DNA from: Paraburkholderia phosphatilytica
GTDB lineage: Bacteria > Pseudomonadota > Gammaproteobacteria > Burkholderiales > Burkholderiaceae
Assembly (NCBI RefSeq): GCF_003443895.1
Contig: NZ_QQOA01000033.1
Location: forward strand, 19,791-83,790
Direction: 5' to 3'
DNA: 64,000 nt
A program made the translations under genes and the position numbers. The notes below the pieces were generated by a model. It was not told the DNA's origin. It worked only from the letters and a program-made list of their open reading frames with translations, and did no database searches. The stretch's first letter is position 1, and every line of letters begins with the position of its first letter. This document shows positions 7,774 to 16,084 of this stretch, one piece after another.

Positions 7774-8988
7774 ATGAGCGGCAAGGCAGGCAATGCGCTG
7801 CAACTGTTCGCGGCCGCGCTGCGCGAAGATCGCAAGGACCTCACGGAGCGCTGGATGCGGGCCGTCTTTCTCGATACCGAGCTGGACGACGCCGATCGCC
7901 TCACCTACGAGCAGCTGTCCGACCACATCCCCAATCTGCTCGACGAGATCTGCACCGCGCTCGAAGAGCAGGATCTCGATCCCGTCGAGCCCGCGATCGA
8001 ACGCAATGCGCGTCAGCACGGCAAGCTGCGCTGGCGTCAGGGCTACCGGATCGACGAACTGGTGCGCGAACTCGATCTGTTCCGGCAGGTGCTGTTCGGC
8101 GCGGTCGTGCGGTTCGCCGATCAGTACCGGTCGTTCACGCGGCGTCACGAAGAGATCGTGCGCCACTTCGTCGACGAAGCGGTGAGTTTCGTCACGCTCA
8201 CGTCGATCCGCGAGGTGATGACCGAACGCGACCGCAAGATCGACGAGTACACGGGCCGGCTCGAACGCGCGAATCACGAGCTCGCGCTCAAGCAGAAGCT
8301 GGTCGGCGACCTGTACGAATCGCGGATGCAGCTCACGCGCAGCGTCGTGCACGACCTGCGCAACTTCCTCAATGTGTTTTCGATGGCGCTGCAGCTCGCG
8401 GCGCGCGCGCCGGCGAAGCTCGATACGGCGCTGAATCTGGCCGGGCGTCAGGTCGCGGACATGAAGGTGCTCGTCGATGAACTCGTCGAGTATTCGGTGC
8501 TGGTGGGCGACAGCGCGCCGGTCGCGCTCGAATCGTTCGATCTGCGCGGACTCTTCGACGAACTGGTGACCGCCTGCCGGCCGATGATCGAGGCGAAGGG
8601 CCTGCGGCTCGTCAGCCGCTTCGACGACACGCTCGGCACGATCGATTCGAACCGGCTGAAGCTGAAGCAGGTTGCGCTGAACCTGCTGACCAATGCAGCG
8701 AAGTACACGAAGGCGGGTGAAGTGGAGTTCGCGATGACCGTGCACGACGACGCTCGCTGGCTGCTGCGGGTCGTCGACACGGGCGTCGGTATCGGCGACG
8801 ACGACCGCGAGCGCGTGTTTCGCGAGTTCGAGCGCGCGACCGAGGAGGACGTGCCGGGCGCCGGGCTCGGTCTCGCGATCGTCGAGGAACTGTGCCGCGT
8901 GCTAGGCGGTGAACTGCATTTCACGTCCCGCGTCGGGCGCGGGACGACGTTCGAGATCCTGTTTCCGCGTCAGCTGCCACGCGTGTGA
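7774..8988 (+). CDS. sensor histidine kinase with RsbR-like N-terminal domain
   Basis: The 404-residue protein has no membrane segment. Residues about 1-150 resemble the helical RsbR/RsbRD sensory domain (LTERWMRAVF, DELVRELDLFRQVLFGAVV). A coiled stretch follows at about 150-185. The kinase core then has an H-box VVHDLRNFLN (H193), an N-box LNLLTNAAKYTK, a G1-box VVDTGVGIGDDD and a G2-box GAGLGLAIVEELC. It should autophosphorylate in the cytoplasm. GAGGAG at 7761-7766 fixes the ATG at 7774. No response regulator is adjacent, so its partner lies elsewhere. Position beside the molybdenum genes may be coincidental. Confidence 0.88.
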   Translation: MSGKAGNALQLFAAALREDRKDLTERWMRAVFLDTELDDADRLTYEQLSDHIPNLLDEICTALEEQDLDPVEPAIERNARQHGKLRWRQGYRIDELVRELDLFRQVLFGAVVRFADQYRSFTRRHEEIVRHFVDEAVSFVTLTSIREVMTERDRKIDEYTGRLERANHELALKQKLVGDLYESRMQLTRSVVHDLRNFLNVFSMALQLAARAPAKLDTALNLAGRQVADMKVLVDELVEYSVLVGDSAPVALESFDLRGLFDELVTACRPMIEAKGLRLVSRFDDTLGTIDSNRLKLKQVALNLLTNAAKYTKAGEVEFAMTVHDDARWLLRVVDTGVGIGDDDRERVFREFERATEEDVPGAGLGLAIVEELCRVLGGELHFTSRVGRGTTFEILFPRQLPRV

Positions 8989-9052
8989 ACGATCGTGCAG
9001 CGTGCGCGGCGAGCCGCCGCAAGGCCGCTCATGCGCACACCCAGGCGCGCAC

Positions 9053-10363
9053 TCATGCACGCGACTTCATGAATATCGCGACGAGCGCCGAAAGCACGCA
9101 GCCGACCGCGAGGTAGCCCGCCACCGGGTGCCACGAGCCGCCCGCCGCATTCACGAGCGCGACCGCGATGAACGGCGTGAAGCCGCCGCCGACCACGCTC
9201 GCCACCTGATAGCCGACGCCCGCGCCGCTATAGCGGTACTCGGTGCCGAACAGCTCGGTGAACATCGGCTGCTGGACGCTCACGATCATGTCGTGCGCGA
9301 CGTTCGCGAGCATCACCGAGAACAGCACGATCAGCGCGGTCGAGCGCGCATCGAGCGCGAGGAAGAACGGAATCGCCGACAGCGCGCCGACGATCGCGCC
9401 GATCAGATAGATGCGGCGGCGGCCGAAGCGGTCGGCGAGCTTCGCGAACAACGGAATCGTCACGCAGCTCACCGCGCCGACCACGAGGCCGATGTTGAGG
9501 AACAGCTCGCGCGACATGTGCAGGTTCTGCGTCGAGTAGTTCAGCGCGAATGCGGTGACGATGTACATCGTGAACAGCTCGGCGAGACGCAGCGCGATGA
9601 TCAGCAGGAACGCGCCGGGGTGCCGCACGAGCGCTTCGACGATCGGCATCCGCATCCCGTGTTCGCCGTGCTCGCCGACTTTCGCGACGAACTCGTTCGA
9701 CTCCGTCATGCCCGAGCGGATCCACAACCCGATGCCGACCAGCACGACGCTGAACAGGAACGGCAGGCGCCAGCCCCACGCGAAGAAGGTCGCGTTGTCC
9801 ATCGTGCGGCTGAGGATCGCGATCAGGCCGGTTGCGAGCACGAGGCCGACACCATAGCCGACCTGCACGCCGCAGCTGTAGAACGCCTTCTTCTTTTCCG
9901 GCGCGCTTTCCACCGCCATCAGCGCCGCGCCGCCCCATTCGCCGCCCACCGCGAAGCCCTGGATCGCGCGCAGCGTGACGAGCAGCACCGGCGCGGCGTA
10001 GCCGATCGACGCGAACGATGGCAGCAGGCCGATCGCGGCGGTCGACAGGCCCATCATCATCACGGTCAGCACCAGCATGCGCTTGCGGCCGAGTCGGTCG
10101 CCGAAGTGGCCGAACACGAAGCCGCCGAGCGGGCGGAACAGGAAGCCGACGCCGAACGTCGCGAACGCGGCGAGCGTGCCCATCGCCGGGCTCACTTTCG
10201 GGAAGAACTCGCTGTTGAACACGAGCGCGGCCACGATGCCGTACAGCAGGAAGTCGTACCAGTCGACGACGGCGCCGATGAAGCTGCCCAGCGCGGCCTT
10301 GCGGGCCTGGCTCGGCGTGCGGGTCCCGTTTCCGACGTCGGGGGTGGATACGGCTGCGGTCAT
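9053..10363 (-). CDS. MFS transporter, metabolite:H+ symporter (MHS) family
   Basis: The 436-residue protein has twelve predicted membrane helices and the family hallmarks: the start segment GSFIGAVVDWYDFLLYG, the loop motif GHFGDRLGRKRM between helices 2 and 3, and RAIQGFAVGGEWGGAAL in helix 4. These mark the MHS branch (ShiA, KgtP, CitA type), which imports organic acids or betaines with protons. ATG 10363 follows GGAGA in the sequence GGAGACATC; an upstream in-frame start at 10498 adds 45 atypical residues. It is oriented away from the oxalate genes and its substrate is unknown. Confidence 0.88.
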   Translation of the reverse strand: MTAAVSTPDVGNGTRTPSQARKAALGSFIGAVVDWYDFLLYGIVAALVFNSEFFPKVSPAMGTLAAFATFGVGFLFRPLGGFVFGHFGDRLGRKRMLVLTVMMMGLSTAAIGLLPSFASIGYAAPVLLVTLRAIQGFAVGGEWGGAALMAVESAPEKKKAFYSCGVQVGYGVGLVLATGLIAILSRTMDNATFFAWGWRLPFLFSVVLVGIGLWIRSGMTESNEFVAKVGEHGEHGMRMPIVEALVRHPGAFLLIIALRLAELFTMYIVTAFALNYSTQNLHMSRELFLNIGLVVGAVSCVTIPLFAKLADRFGRRRIYLIGAIVGALSAIPFFLALDARSTALIVLFSVMLANVAHDMIVSVQQPMFTELFGTEYRYSGAGVGYQVASVVGGGFTPFIAVALVNAAGGSWHPVAGYLAVGCVLSALVAIFMKSRA

Positions 10364-10712
10364 GATGATGTCTCCGGAAGTCGTTGTAACCGGGGAGGGC
10401 TGCGTACCCACCCAGCGATCGATGTCCGCAGCATAAGCGGCGGCACGACGCGGCCGCAATTGTAGCGAGGGCGATGCGGGCCTGTTTTGCGCGATCATCG
10501 GGCAGACTTGCGCGCATAGCGGACACTTTCCGCGTTAACACGGAGAACGGAGCCGCGATGCGCGCGATTGCCGGTGCGAAGCCTGGACGATTTCCCTGGC
10601 GCGAGCTGGCGGCACAACGAGGTGTGGCTCGACATCTTCCGGCCGTATGGTCGGCGCTGGCTCGAGGGCTTCGTGATACCTTTGTCGGCACTGTCGCAAA
10701 AACAACAGTTCT

Positions 10713-10728
10713 TGATATACTACATACA
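10713..10728. promoter_or_regulatory. probable GntR operator copy 1 (upstream of gntR unit)
   Basis: TGATATACTACATACA matches the two sites at 12040-12055 and (inverted) 11880-11895 at 13 of 16 positions. It lies in the 436-base gap ahead of the small membrane gene and gntR, consistent with autoregulation. The rest of the gap (10364-10712) shows no gene I can support. Confidence 0.55.
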
Positions 10729-10799
10729 CAATATTGCTTTTTGCGGCAGCGCACCATATGATTGAGGCATTGGATCACTCAATCTTGTGGAGCAATAAA

Positions 10800-11027
10800 A
10801 TGGATTTCGTTTCGTTGGGGCTCCTCGCCCTCGGTTTTATCGGTCTCGGTTCGGCTGCCACGGTGCTGCTGGCGAAATGGCTGCCGCAGCCTGTCGCGGA
10901 AGCGGCGTCGTACAACGGCCGTTACGCGGGTCTGGGCGGGGCGTCGTTGCAGCCGGTCCCGGCTACGCCGTACCGCGCACGTCGTGTTCAACAAGAGGCG
11001 ATGCATGTCGTCGGATCTTCAAACTGA
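10800..11027 (+). CDS. small single-helix membrane protein, unknown function
   Basis: This 75-residue ORF begins MDFVSLGLLALGFIGLGSAA, one strongly hydrophobic helix of about 20 residues, followed by KWLPQPVAEAASYNGRYAG and a basic tail. GGAG at 10789-10792 with a 7-base spacer gives it a good ribosome site. Its last 23 bases overlap the first codons of the gntR gene in another frame, so the two are probably translationally coupled. I do not recognise the family. It might be an accessory membrane peptide of the oxalate system or simply a leader for gntR. Confidence 0.55.
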   Translation: MDFVSLGLLALGFIGLGSAATVLLAKWLPQPVAEAASYNGRYAGLGGASLQPVPATPYRARRVQQEAMHVVGSSN

Positions 11028-11727
11028 AACACCTGCTGCCGCGCCGCTCACGCTGGCGCTGCAGCCCATCAACGCCACCGCGAGCCTGCGTGACCAGGCG
11101 TATGCCATGTTGCGCCAGGCCATCGCGGACGCGGACATCTACCAGTCGCGCGAAGAGGTACGGCTCGACGAGCGCGTGCTGAGCGAGACGCTCGGCGTGA
11201 GCCGGACGCCGGTGCGCGAGGCGATGACGCTGCTCGAGCAGGAGGGCTTCCTGCGCATGGTGCCGCGCCGCGGCATCTACATCGTGCGCAAGAGCAAGCG
11301 CGAGATCGTCGAGATGATCCAGATGTGGGCCGCGCTGGAGAGCATGGCGGCGCGTCTCGCCACGCTGCACGCCACAGACGCGGAAATCGCGAAGCTGCGC
11401 CACATGTTCGACCATTTCCGCGACGCCACGCCCGCGGAGCACATCGCCGAGTATTCGGACGCGAACATTGCGTTCCATCAGGCGATCGTCGAACTGTCGA
11501 AGTCGCAGATCATTCTCGAGACGATCAAGAACATCTTCATCCACGTCCGGGCCATCCGGCGTATGACGATTTCGCAGAGCGACCGCGCGTCGCGTTCGAT
11601 CGTCGACCATCTGCGCATCATTGAAGCGCTCGAAAAACGCGACACCGAACTCGCCGAGCGGCTCGTGCGCCAGCATTCGCTCGATCTCGCGGCGTACGTC
11701 GAAGCGAACTGCGATTTCCTCGACTAG
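11005..11727 (+). CDS. GntR-family regulator (FadR/FCD type), probable regulator of frc
   Basis: The 240-residue protein has an N-terminal winged helix (VRLDERVLSETLGVSRTPVREA, then LLEQEGFLRMVPRRGIYI) and an all-helical C-terminal FCD ligand domain of about 140 residues containing the metal-type histidines in FHQAIVE and VDHLRIIEAL. FCD regulators respond to organic acids. ATG 11005 follows AGAGG at 10994-10998. The flanking TGATATATCA sites and the adjacent frc gene suggest it controls oxalate catabolism, perhaps with oxalate or formyl-CoA-related metabolites as signal (inference). A clear intrinsic terminator follows. Confidence 0.88.
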   Translation: MSSDLQTETPAAAPLTLALQPINATASLRDQAYAMLRQAIADADIYQSREEVRLDERVLSETLGVSRTPVREAMTLLEQEGFLRMVPRRGIYIVRKSKREIVEMIQMWAALESMAARLATLHATDAEIAKLRHMFDHFRDATPAEHIAEYSDANIAFHQAIVELSKSQIILETIKNIFIHVRAIRRMTISQSDRASRSIVDHLRIIEALEKRDTELAERLVRQHSLDLAAYVEANCDFLD

Positions 11728-11790
11728 CGCGTCTCGCCAGCCGGTCCGAGCCCGGCCGGCAAGGCTTTGCAACCCGTATCACGCATCAGG

Positions 11791-11826
11791 AAAAAGGCCA
11801 GCGGTGGTGACACCGCTGGTCTTTTT
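11791..11826 (+). terminator. intrinsic terminator of gntR
   Basis: GGCCAGCGGTG pairs with CACCGCTGGTC around a 4-base loop, with AAAAA before and TTTTT after, so it can work in both directions. It separates gntR from frc. Confidence 0.9.
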
Positions 11827-11879
11827 GTCGTCTGGATACACCACCTGGGGATGCTGCCGCTTGACTCATCGTGAAATGT

Positions 11880-11895
11880 GGTATGTGATATATCA
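11880..11895. promoter_or_regulatory. probable GntR operator copy 2
   Basis: GGTATGTGATATATCA contains the perfect palindrome TGATATATCA (11886-11895). The 16 bases are the exact reverse complement of 12040-12055. It lies 272 bases upstream of frc. Confidence 0.65.
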
Positions 11896-12039
11896 ACAAA
11901 ACGACCTGACGATATCGACCTAGGGCTTTCCCTGATCGGCTGACGGTCATCCTGGCGATTTTCGTTAGTCGATTGATCGGACAGGACTTTGTGCTGGCGG
12001 GGCGAGACGGGGCAGGGAGATGTCCTACTTGCTCCAATC

Positions 12040-12055
12040 TGATATATCACATACC
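12040..12055. promoter_or_regulatory. probable GntR operator copy 3 (frc promoter)
   Basis: TGATATATCACATACC repeats copy 2 in opposite orientation and again holds the palindrome TGATATATCA (12040-12049). It lies 112 bases before the frc start. Two copies 160 bp apart could allow looping. The rest of 11827-12166 shows no gene. Confidence 0.68.
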
Positions 12056-12166
12056 GTATGGACGAACGAGGCATGGCACATCCCGCCGATGAGCGGCGCG
12101 AAGCCGGCCGAGCGCGTCCGTCGAACACCATCCACTGAAAACGAAGCGTGAACGGAGACAGACAAC

Positions 12167-13414
12167 ATGGGTAAAGCACTCGACGGCGTGCGCATCCTCG
12201 ATTTCACACACGTCCAGTCAGGGCCGACGTGCACACAGCTGCTCGCGTGGTTCGGCGCCGACGTGATCAAGATCGAGCGCGCCGGAACCGGCGACGTCAC
12301 GCGCGAGCAGCTGCGCGACATCCCCGAAGCCGACAGCCTCTACTTCACGATGCTGAACCACAACAAGCGTTCAGTGACGATCGACACCAAGCATCCTGAA
12401 GGCAAGAAGGTGCTCGAGACGTTGATCAAACAGTGCGACGTGCTCGTCGAAAACTTCGCGCCGGGCGCGCTCGATCGCATGGGCTTCACGTGGGAGCACA
12501 TCAACGAACTGAACCCGCGAATGATCGTCGCGTCGGTGAAGGGCTTCGGGCCCGGTCCGTACGAGCAGTGCAAGGTGTACGAGAACGTCGCGCAATGTGT
12601 GGGCGGCGCGGCGTCGACGACCGGTTTCGACGACGGTCCGCCCGTCGTCACCGGCGCGCAGATCGGCGATAGCGGCACCGGACTGCATCTCGCGCTCGGC
12701 ATCGTCACGGCGCTCTATCAGCGTACCCAGACGGGCCGCGGGCAGAAGGTGCTCGCCGCGATGCAGGACGGCGTGCTCAACCTGTGCCGCGTGAAGCTGC
12801 GCGACCAGCAGCGGCTCGAACGCAACGGCGTGATGAAGGAGTACCCGCAGTACCCGAACGGCACCTTCCCGGAAGCCGTGCCGCGCGCGGGCAACGCTTC
12901 GGGCGGCGGGCAACCGGGCTGGATCCTGAAGTGCCAGGGCTGGGAGCACGATCCGAACGCGTACATCTACTTCATCACCCAGGCGCCCGTGTGGGACCGC
13001 ATCTGCCGGGTGATCGGCCGCGAGGAGTGGATCGACGACCCGAACTACGCGACGGCCGCCGCGCGCCTGCCGCATCTGCAGGACATCTTCGCCGGCATCG
13101 AGCAATGGACGATGACGAAGACCAAGTTCGAGGCGATGGAAATCCTGAACAAGTACGACATTCCGTGCGGACCGATCCTGTCGATGAAGGAAATCGCCGA
13201 GGACGAGTCGCTGCGCAGGACCGGCACGATCGTCGAGGTCGACCATCCGGTGCGCGGCAGGTATCTGACGGTGGGCAATCCGATCAAGCTGTCCGACAGC
13301 CCGACCGACGTCACGCGTTCGCCGCTGCTCGGCGAGCACACCGACGAGGTGATGGCGGAGTTCGGTTTCTCGCGCGACCAGATCGGCGAGTTGCGCGCGG
13401 TCGGCGCGATCTGA
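12167..13414 (+). CDS. frc: formyl-CoA:oxalate CoA-transferase
   Basis: Frc moves CoA from formyl-CoA to oxalate, producing oxalyl-CoA and formate, the activation step of oxalate catabolism. The 415-residue protein is a class III CoA-transferase of standard Frc length. The catalytic aspartate is D168 in TGAQIGDSGTG, matching D169 of studied enzymes. The mobile glycine loop is present as NASGGGQPG. The start MGKALDGVRILDFTHVQSGP and the LNHNKRSVTID segment are characteristic of Frc rather than of CaiB or racemases. GGAG at 12154-12157 precedes the ATG. It is transcribed from its own promoter region containing GntR-type sites. The partner gene oxc is not in this window. Confidence 0.95.
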   Translation: MGKALDGVRILDFTHVQSGPTCTQLLAWFGADVIKIERAGTGDVTREQLRDIPEADSLYFTMLNHNKRSVTIDTKHPEGKKVLETLIKQCDVLVENFAPGALDRMGFTWEHINELNPRMIVASVKGFGPGPYEQCKVYENVAQCVGGAASTTGFDDGPPVVTGAQIGDSGTGLHLALGIVTALYQRTQTGRGQKVLAAMQDGVLNLCRVKLRDQQRLERNGVMKEYPQYPNGTFPEAVPRAGNASGGGQPGWILKCQGWEHDPNAYIYFITQAPVWDRICRVIGREEWIDDPNYATAAARLPHLQDIFAGIEQWTMTKTKFEAMEILNKYDIPCGPILSMKEIAEDESLRRTGTIVEVDHPVRGRYLTVGNPIKLSDSPTDVTRSPLLGEHTDEVMAEFGFSRDQIGELRAVGAI

Positions 13415-13419
13415 CGACG

Positions 13420-13453
13420 GCCGTCATCGTGTGCTGTTGTTCACGATGACGGC
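13420..13453 (+). terminator. hairpin downstream of frc
   Basis: GCCGTCATCGTG and CACGATGACGGC form a perfect 12-bp stem with a 10-base loop six bases after the frc stop. There is no long T-run, so it may end transcription weakly or protect the frc mRNA end. Confidence 0.55.
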
Positions 13454-13552
13454 TTGCGGTACGGCGCGCGTGCCCGTCGAGGCGCGCGCCGCGGGAGACA
13501 CCGCGATGCAGGACGCCGCGCAGACGGCTCCGCGTCGCTCAAAGGAGGGGCC

Positions 13553-14626
13553 GTGACGGATCTGTCGGACCTGATGCGCACCATCTCGGCGCCGGGCAGC
13601 GTGGCCGGCGCCGGCATCGGGCTGCTGTGCGCGCTGGTGCTGGGCGCGACCGCGCAGCTGCTGGCAGCGCACGACGTCGCGCGGCAGCGGCGTCCGCGCG
13701 CGTGGCGTCGCGCGCTGCTCGCGGCGACGGGCGCGATGCTCGCCGGCTGGCTCGCGGCTGGAATCGGCGGCGGGCTCGACGCGATCGTCGCGGCCACGTG
13801 CGCCGCGGGTGCGACGGTCGGGTACTTCGTGCGTCGCGATCTGTCGCGCCGGCTCGCGCGCATCGCGCTCGTCGGCTGCGCGAGCGGCGCGGCCGCGCTC
13901 GGCGGCGGCCTGCTGCGTTACGTCGTCTCGCGCACGCATGCGGACGCGCTGTTTCGCTTCGAACTGTGCGGCGCGGTTTTCCTGGGTGCGCTGATCTTTG
14001 CCGCGTCCGCGATCGCGCTCGCGAGACTGCAGGGCGTGCTGCGACGACGCTACGCGCGTTCGCCCGGCGTCCACCTCCATTCACTCGACTTCCTGCTGCT
14101 CGACGCGTTCGCGTTCGTGCTGTGCGCGTGGCTCGCATGGGGCTTTGTCACGGAGCACACCGCGCCCGCTGGGACCGCCGCGCTGTTCGCGATCGGTGCG
14201 CTCGCGGCGGCGCTCGGCGTGCATCTGACGATGGCGTTCGACGGCTGGCCCGCGCAGGCGCTGACGGCGCGCGCGCTGCGCGTATCGGCGCGTCACTGCG
14301 GTGCGTTGCGCGACAGCGGCCGCGAGATGGCCGTCGATGAATGGTGGGGTTGGAATCCGTGCGTGGAACCCGGTGGGGGCCATTCGAGCGCTGCTGGAGG
14401 CGGCGTCGACCTGCGAGCGTCGGCAAAGGAGTGTGTGGCGGCCCGCGGCCCGAGCCTGGGAGCGCGGCGAGCGAGCTGGCAAGCGAGCTGGCGAGTAAGC
14501 GGCGAACTACCCGCGCGGAACACGCTGCATGTCCGGCCAGCTTCGCGCAGCAGTATCGGTGGCAGCAGTAACGGTAATGACGGAAACAACCGTCGGCGAC
14601 GGTCCCGCGCGGCGCAGCGCTGCTGA
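13553..14626 (+). CDS. polytopic membrane protein, weak resemblance to PntB membrane domain
   Basis: The GTG at 13553 follows AAGGAGG with good spacing. The predicted 357-residue product has about six or seven membrane helices in its first 240 residues. Segments such as AGATVGYFVRRD and CGAVFLGALIFAASAIALARLQG recall the membrane part of the NAD(P) transhydrogenase beta subunit, but the NADP-binding domain is absent. The last 100 residues, rich in Arg, Ser and Gly, look unlike coding sequence; a frameshift near 14330 or a natural extension is possible. The function is not known; the transhydrogenase link is a tentative reading by eye. Confidence 0.5.
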   Translation: MTDLSDLMRTISAPGSVAGAGIGLLCALVLGATAQLLAAHDVARQRRPRAWRRALLAATGAMLAGWLAAGIGGGLDAIVAATCAAGATVGYFVRRDLSRRLARIALVGCASGAAALGGGLLRYVVSRTHADALFRFELCGAVFLGALIFAASAIALARLQGVLRRRYARSPGVHLHSLDFLLLDAFAFVLCAWLAWGFVTEHTAPAGTAALFAIGALAAALGVHLTMAFDGWPAQALTARALRVSARHCGALRDSGREMAVDEWWGWNPCVEPGGGHSSAAGGGVDLRASAKECVAARGPSLGARRASWQASWRVSGELPARNTLHVRPASRSSIGGSSNGNDGNNRRRRSRAAQRC

Positions 14627-14658
14627 AGCGCTCCGCCGCCGGGTCCGCATGGCCGGCA

Positions 14659-14958
14659 TCAGTCGGCCGCCTGCGGCGTGAACTCGCGATAGAACTGCGT
14701 CTTGCGGCTGAAGATCAGTTCCGCGAGGAAGTCGGCGTCGTAGGCCTTGTGCAGATGCGCGTGAAACCGCTCGATGTACGCGGTGATGCGCGCGATTTCG
14801 CTGGAGACGCTGCTGAGTGCATCGAGCGTCGCGTGGTCCCAGCGAAAGCGCAGACCGAGGTCGCTGAAAGCGGCGTTGTAGGCGCTCAGATGCGCGTCGT
14901 CGGGCATCTGGACAGCGGCGGATTGCCGGGAAGGCGAGAGAAGCGTGGCAGTCGTCAT
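14659..14958 (-). CDS. conserved-looking 99-residue protein of the oxalate regulon, unknown function
   Basis: The protein reads MTTATLLSPSRQSAAVQMPD at the start and is mostly helical after residue 25 (SSVSSEIARITAYIERFHAH, then DADFLAELIFSRKTQ). It has no signal peptide or membrane helix and no recognised domain. AGGAG six bases before ATG 14958 sets the start. Its promoter at 15005-15043 has the same layout as those of oxlT and panE, which ties it to oxalate metabolism by regulation. The product could be a small regulatory or chaperone-like partner; this is only a guess. Confidence 0.75.
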   Translation of the reverse strand: MTTATLLSPSRQSAAVQMPDDAHLSAYNAAFSDLGLRFRWDHATLDALSSVSSEIARITAYIERFHAHLHKAYDADFLAELIFSRKTQFYREFTPQAAD

Positions 14959-15004
14959 GGCGGGCTCCTGGTGCAGTTGCAGTCGAGTCAGTGAACTCGA
15001 CTCC

Positions 15005-15043
15005 AGCATAGGGGTCGCCAATGATTAACAACAGTTAAAGTTT
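15005..15043 (-). promoter_or_regulatory. promoter/operator of the 99-residue gene (shared LysR site A)
   Basis: Reading the minus strand, a 23-base operator (15043-15021) begins AAACTTTAACTGTTGTTAAT and contains TTAAC-N4-GTTAA dyad symmetry (a T-N11-A LysR-type site). Ten bases later comes TATGCT (15010-15005), a good -10 box, then GGAG. The same order and spacing occur at 16046-16084 and 20247-20285. Confidence 0.7.
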
Positions 15044-15063
15044 TATCGAATAACCATAAGTGC

Positions 15064-16008
15064 TCATTTATGGACGATCAGTTCGTTGACGCGCGTGATC
15101 TGTTCGATGCACTGCGCGCCTTCCTCGAGCAGGAAGTGCCGGAACGCCAGCGCGACCGGCGGCAGGCGTTTGTTCTTCCGGTGCACGACGTACCAGTTGA
15201 GCATCACCGGGAAGCCTTCGACGTCGAGCACGACGAGGTTGCCGACCTGCAGTTCGAGACTGATGGTGTGCGCGGACAGGAACGCGATGCCCATGCCGGC
15301 GATCACCGCCTGCTTGATCGTCTCGGTGCTCTTGATCTCCATCGCGATCTTGAAATTGGTCAGGCGCCCGGCGAAGCCTTCCTCCATCGAATTCCACGTG
15401 TCCGAGCCACGCTCGCGCACGACGAACGCCTCGCTCGCGAGCTGGCTCATGCGGATGTTGCGCTTGCCGGCGAGCGGATGCGACGGCGACGCGACAATCA
15501 CATACGGGTGCGGCGCAAACGGCTCCGTCACGGCGTCCAGTTCGCGCGGCGGCCGGACCATCACCGCGAGGTCCGTCTGGTTGGTGGCGAGCTGATGCAG
15601 CGTTTCCTCGCGGTTGTGCACCGCGAGATTCAGGACGACGCCGGTGTAGCGCCGCGTGAATTCGGCAAGCAGCCGCGGAAAAAAGTAGTCGCCGGCGCTG
15701 ATCACCGCGACGTTCAGCTTGCCGCCGGAGATGCCCTTCAGCTGTCCCATCGCCTCGTCGACCTCATGGAACTGCTGGATGATGGCGCGGCTGTAATGAA
15801 GCATCTCGGTGCCGGCGGGCGTCAGGTAGATCTTCTTGCCGAGCTGTTCGAAGAGCGGCAGACCCGCGTGCTCCTCCAGCTGGCGCACCTGGGTCGAGAC
15901 CGCGGGTTGGGTCAGGTGCAGTTCCTCCGCGGCGCGCGAGAAGCTCAGATGGCGCGCGACGGTCTCGAACACCTTCAGCTGCCGCAGCGTCGCGTTACGC
16001 ATCGTCAT
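15064..16008 (-). CDS. LysR-family regulator (CbbR-like), probable oxalate regulator
   Basis: The 314-residue protein has the LysR winged helix at residues 5-65 (LRQLKVFETVARHLSFSRAAEELHLTQPAVSTQVRQLE) and a substrate-binding domain with TNQTDLAVMVRPP and KQAVIAGMGIAFLSAHT. The overall pattern is closest to CbbR/CysB-type regulators of central carbon genes. It is divergent from oxlT, and the shared operator at 16046-16068 lies between them, so it is the best candidate to bind the three matching sites. ATG 16008 and 16002 are both possible starts. Confidence 0.88.
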   Translation of the reverse strand: MTMRNATLRQLKVFETVARHLSFSRAAEELHLTQPAVSTQVRQLEEHAGLPLFEQLGKKIYLTPAGTEMLHYSRAIIQQFHEVDEAMGQLKGISGGKLNVAVISAGDYFFPRLLAEFTRRYTGVVLNLAVHNREETLHQLATNQTDLAVMVRPPRELDAVTEPFAPHPYVIVASPSHPLAGKRNIRMSQLASEAFVVRERGSDTWNSMEEGFAGRLTNFKIAMEIKSTETIKQAVIAGMGIAFLSAHTISLELQVGNLVVLDVEGFPVMLNWYVVHRKNKRLPPVALAFRHFLLEEGAQCIEQITRVNELIVHK

Positions 16009-16045
16009 GGTCGATGTATACAGAAAAATGAATGATCATGATAAC

Positions 16046-16084
16046 AAAGTTTAATTATTAGTAATTCAGCAATCACCCTAGCAT
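16046..16084 (+). promoter_or_regulatory. promoter/operator of oxlT (shared LysR site C)
   Basis: The operator at 16046-16068 begins AAAGTTTAATTATTAGTAAT, matching site A at 16 of 23 positions. It is followed after exactly 10 bases by TAGCAT (16079-16084) and GGA. It sits 38 bases from the start of the divergent LysR gene, the classic place for a LysR autoregulatory site. Confidence 0.68.

Noticed and set aside
10568..10765. 65-codon ORF between MFS and gntR genes
   Set aside because: No ribosome site, no family features, and it covers the probable operator at 10713-10728.
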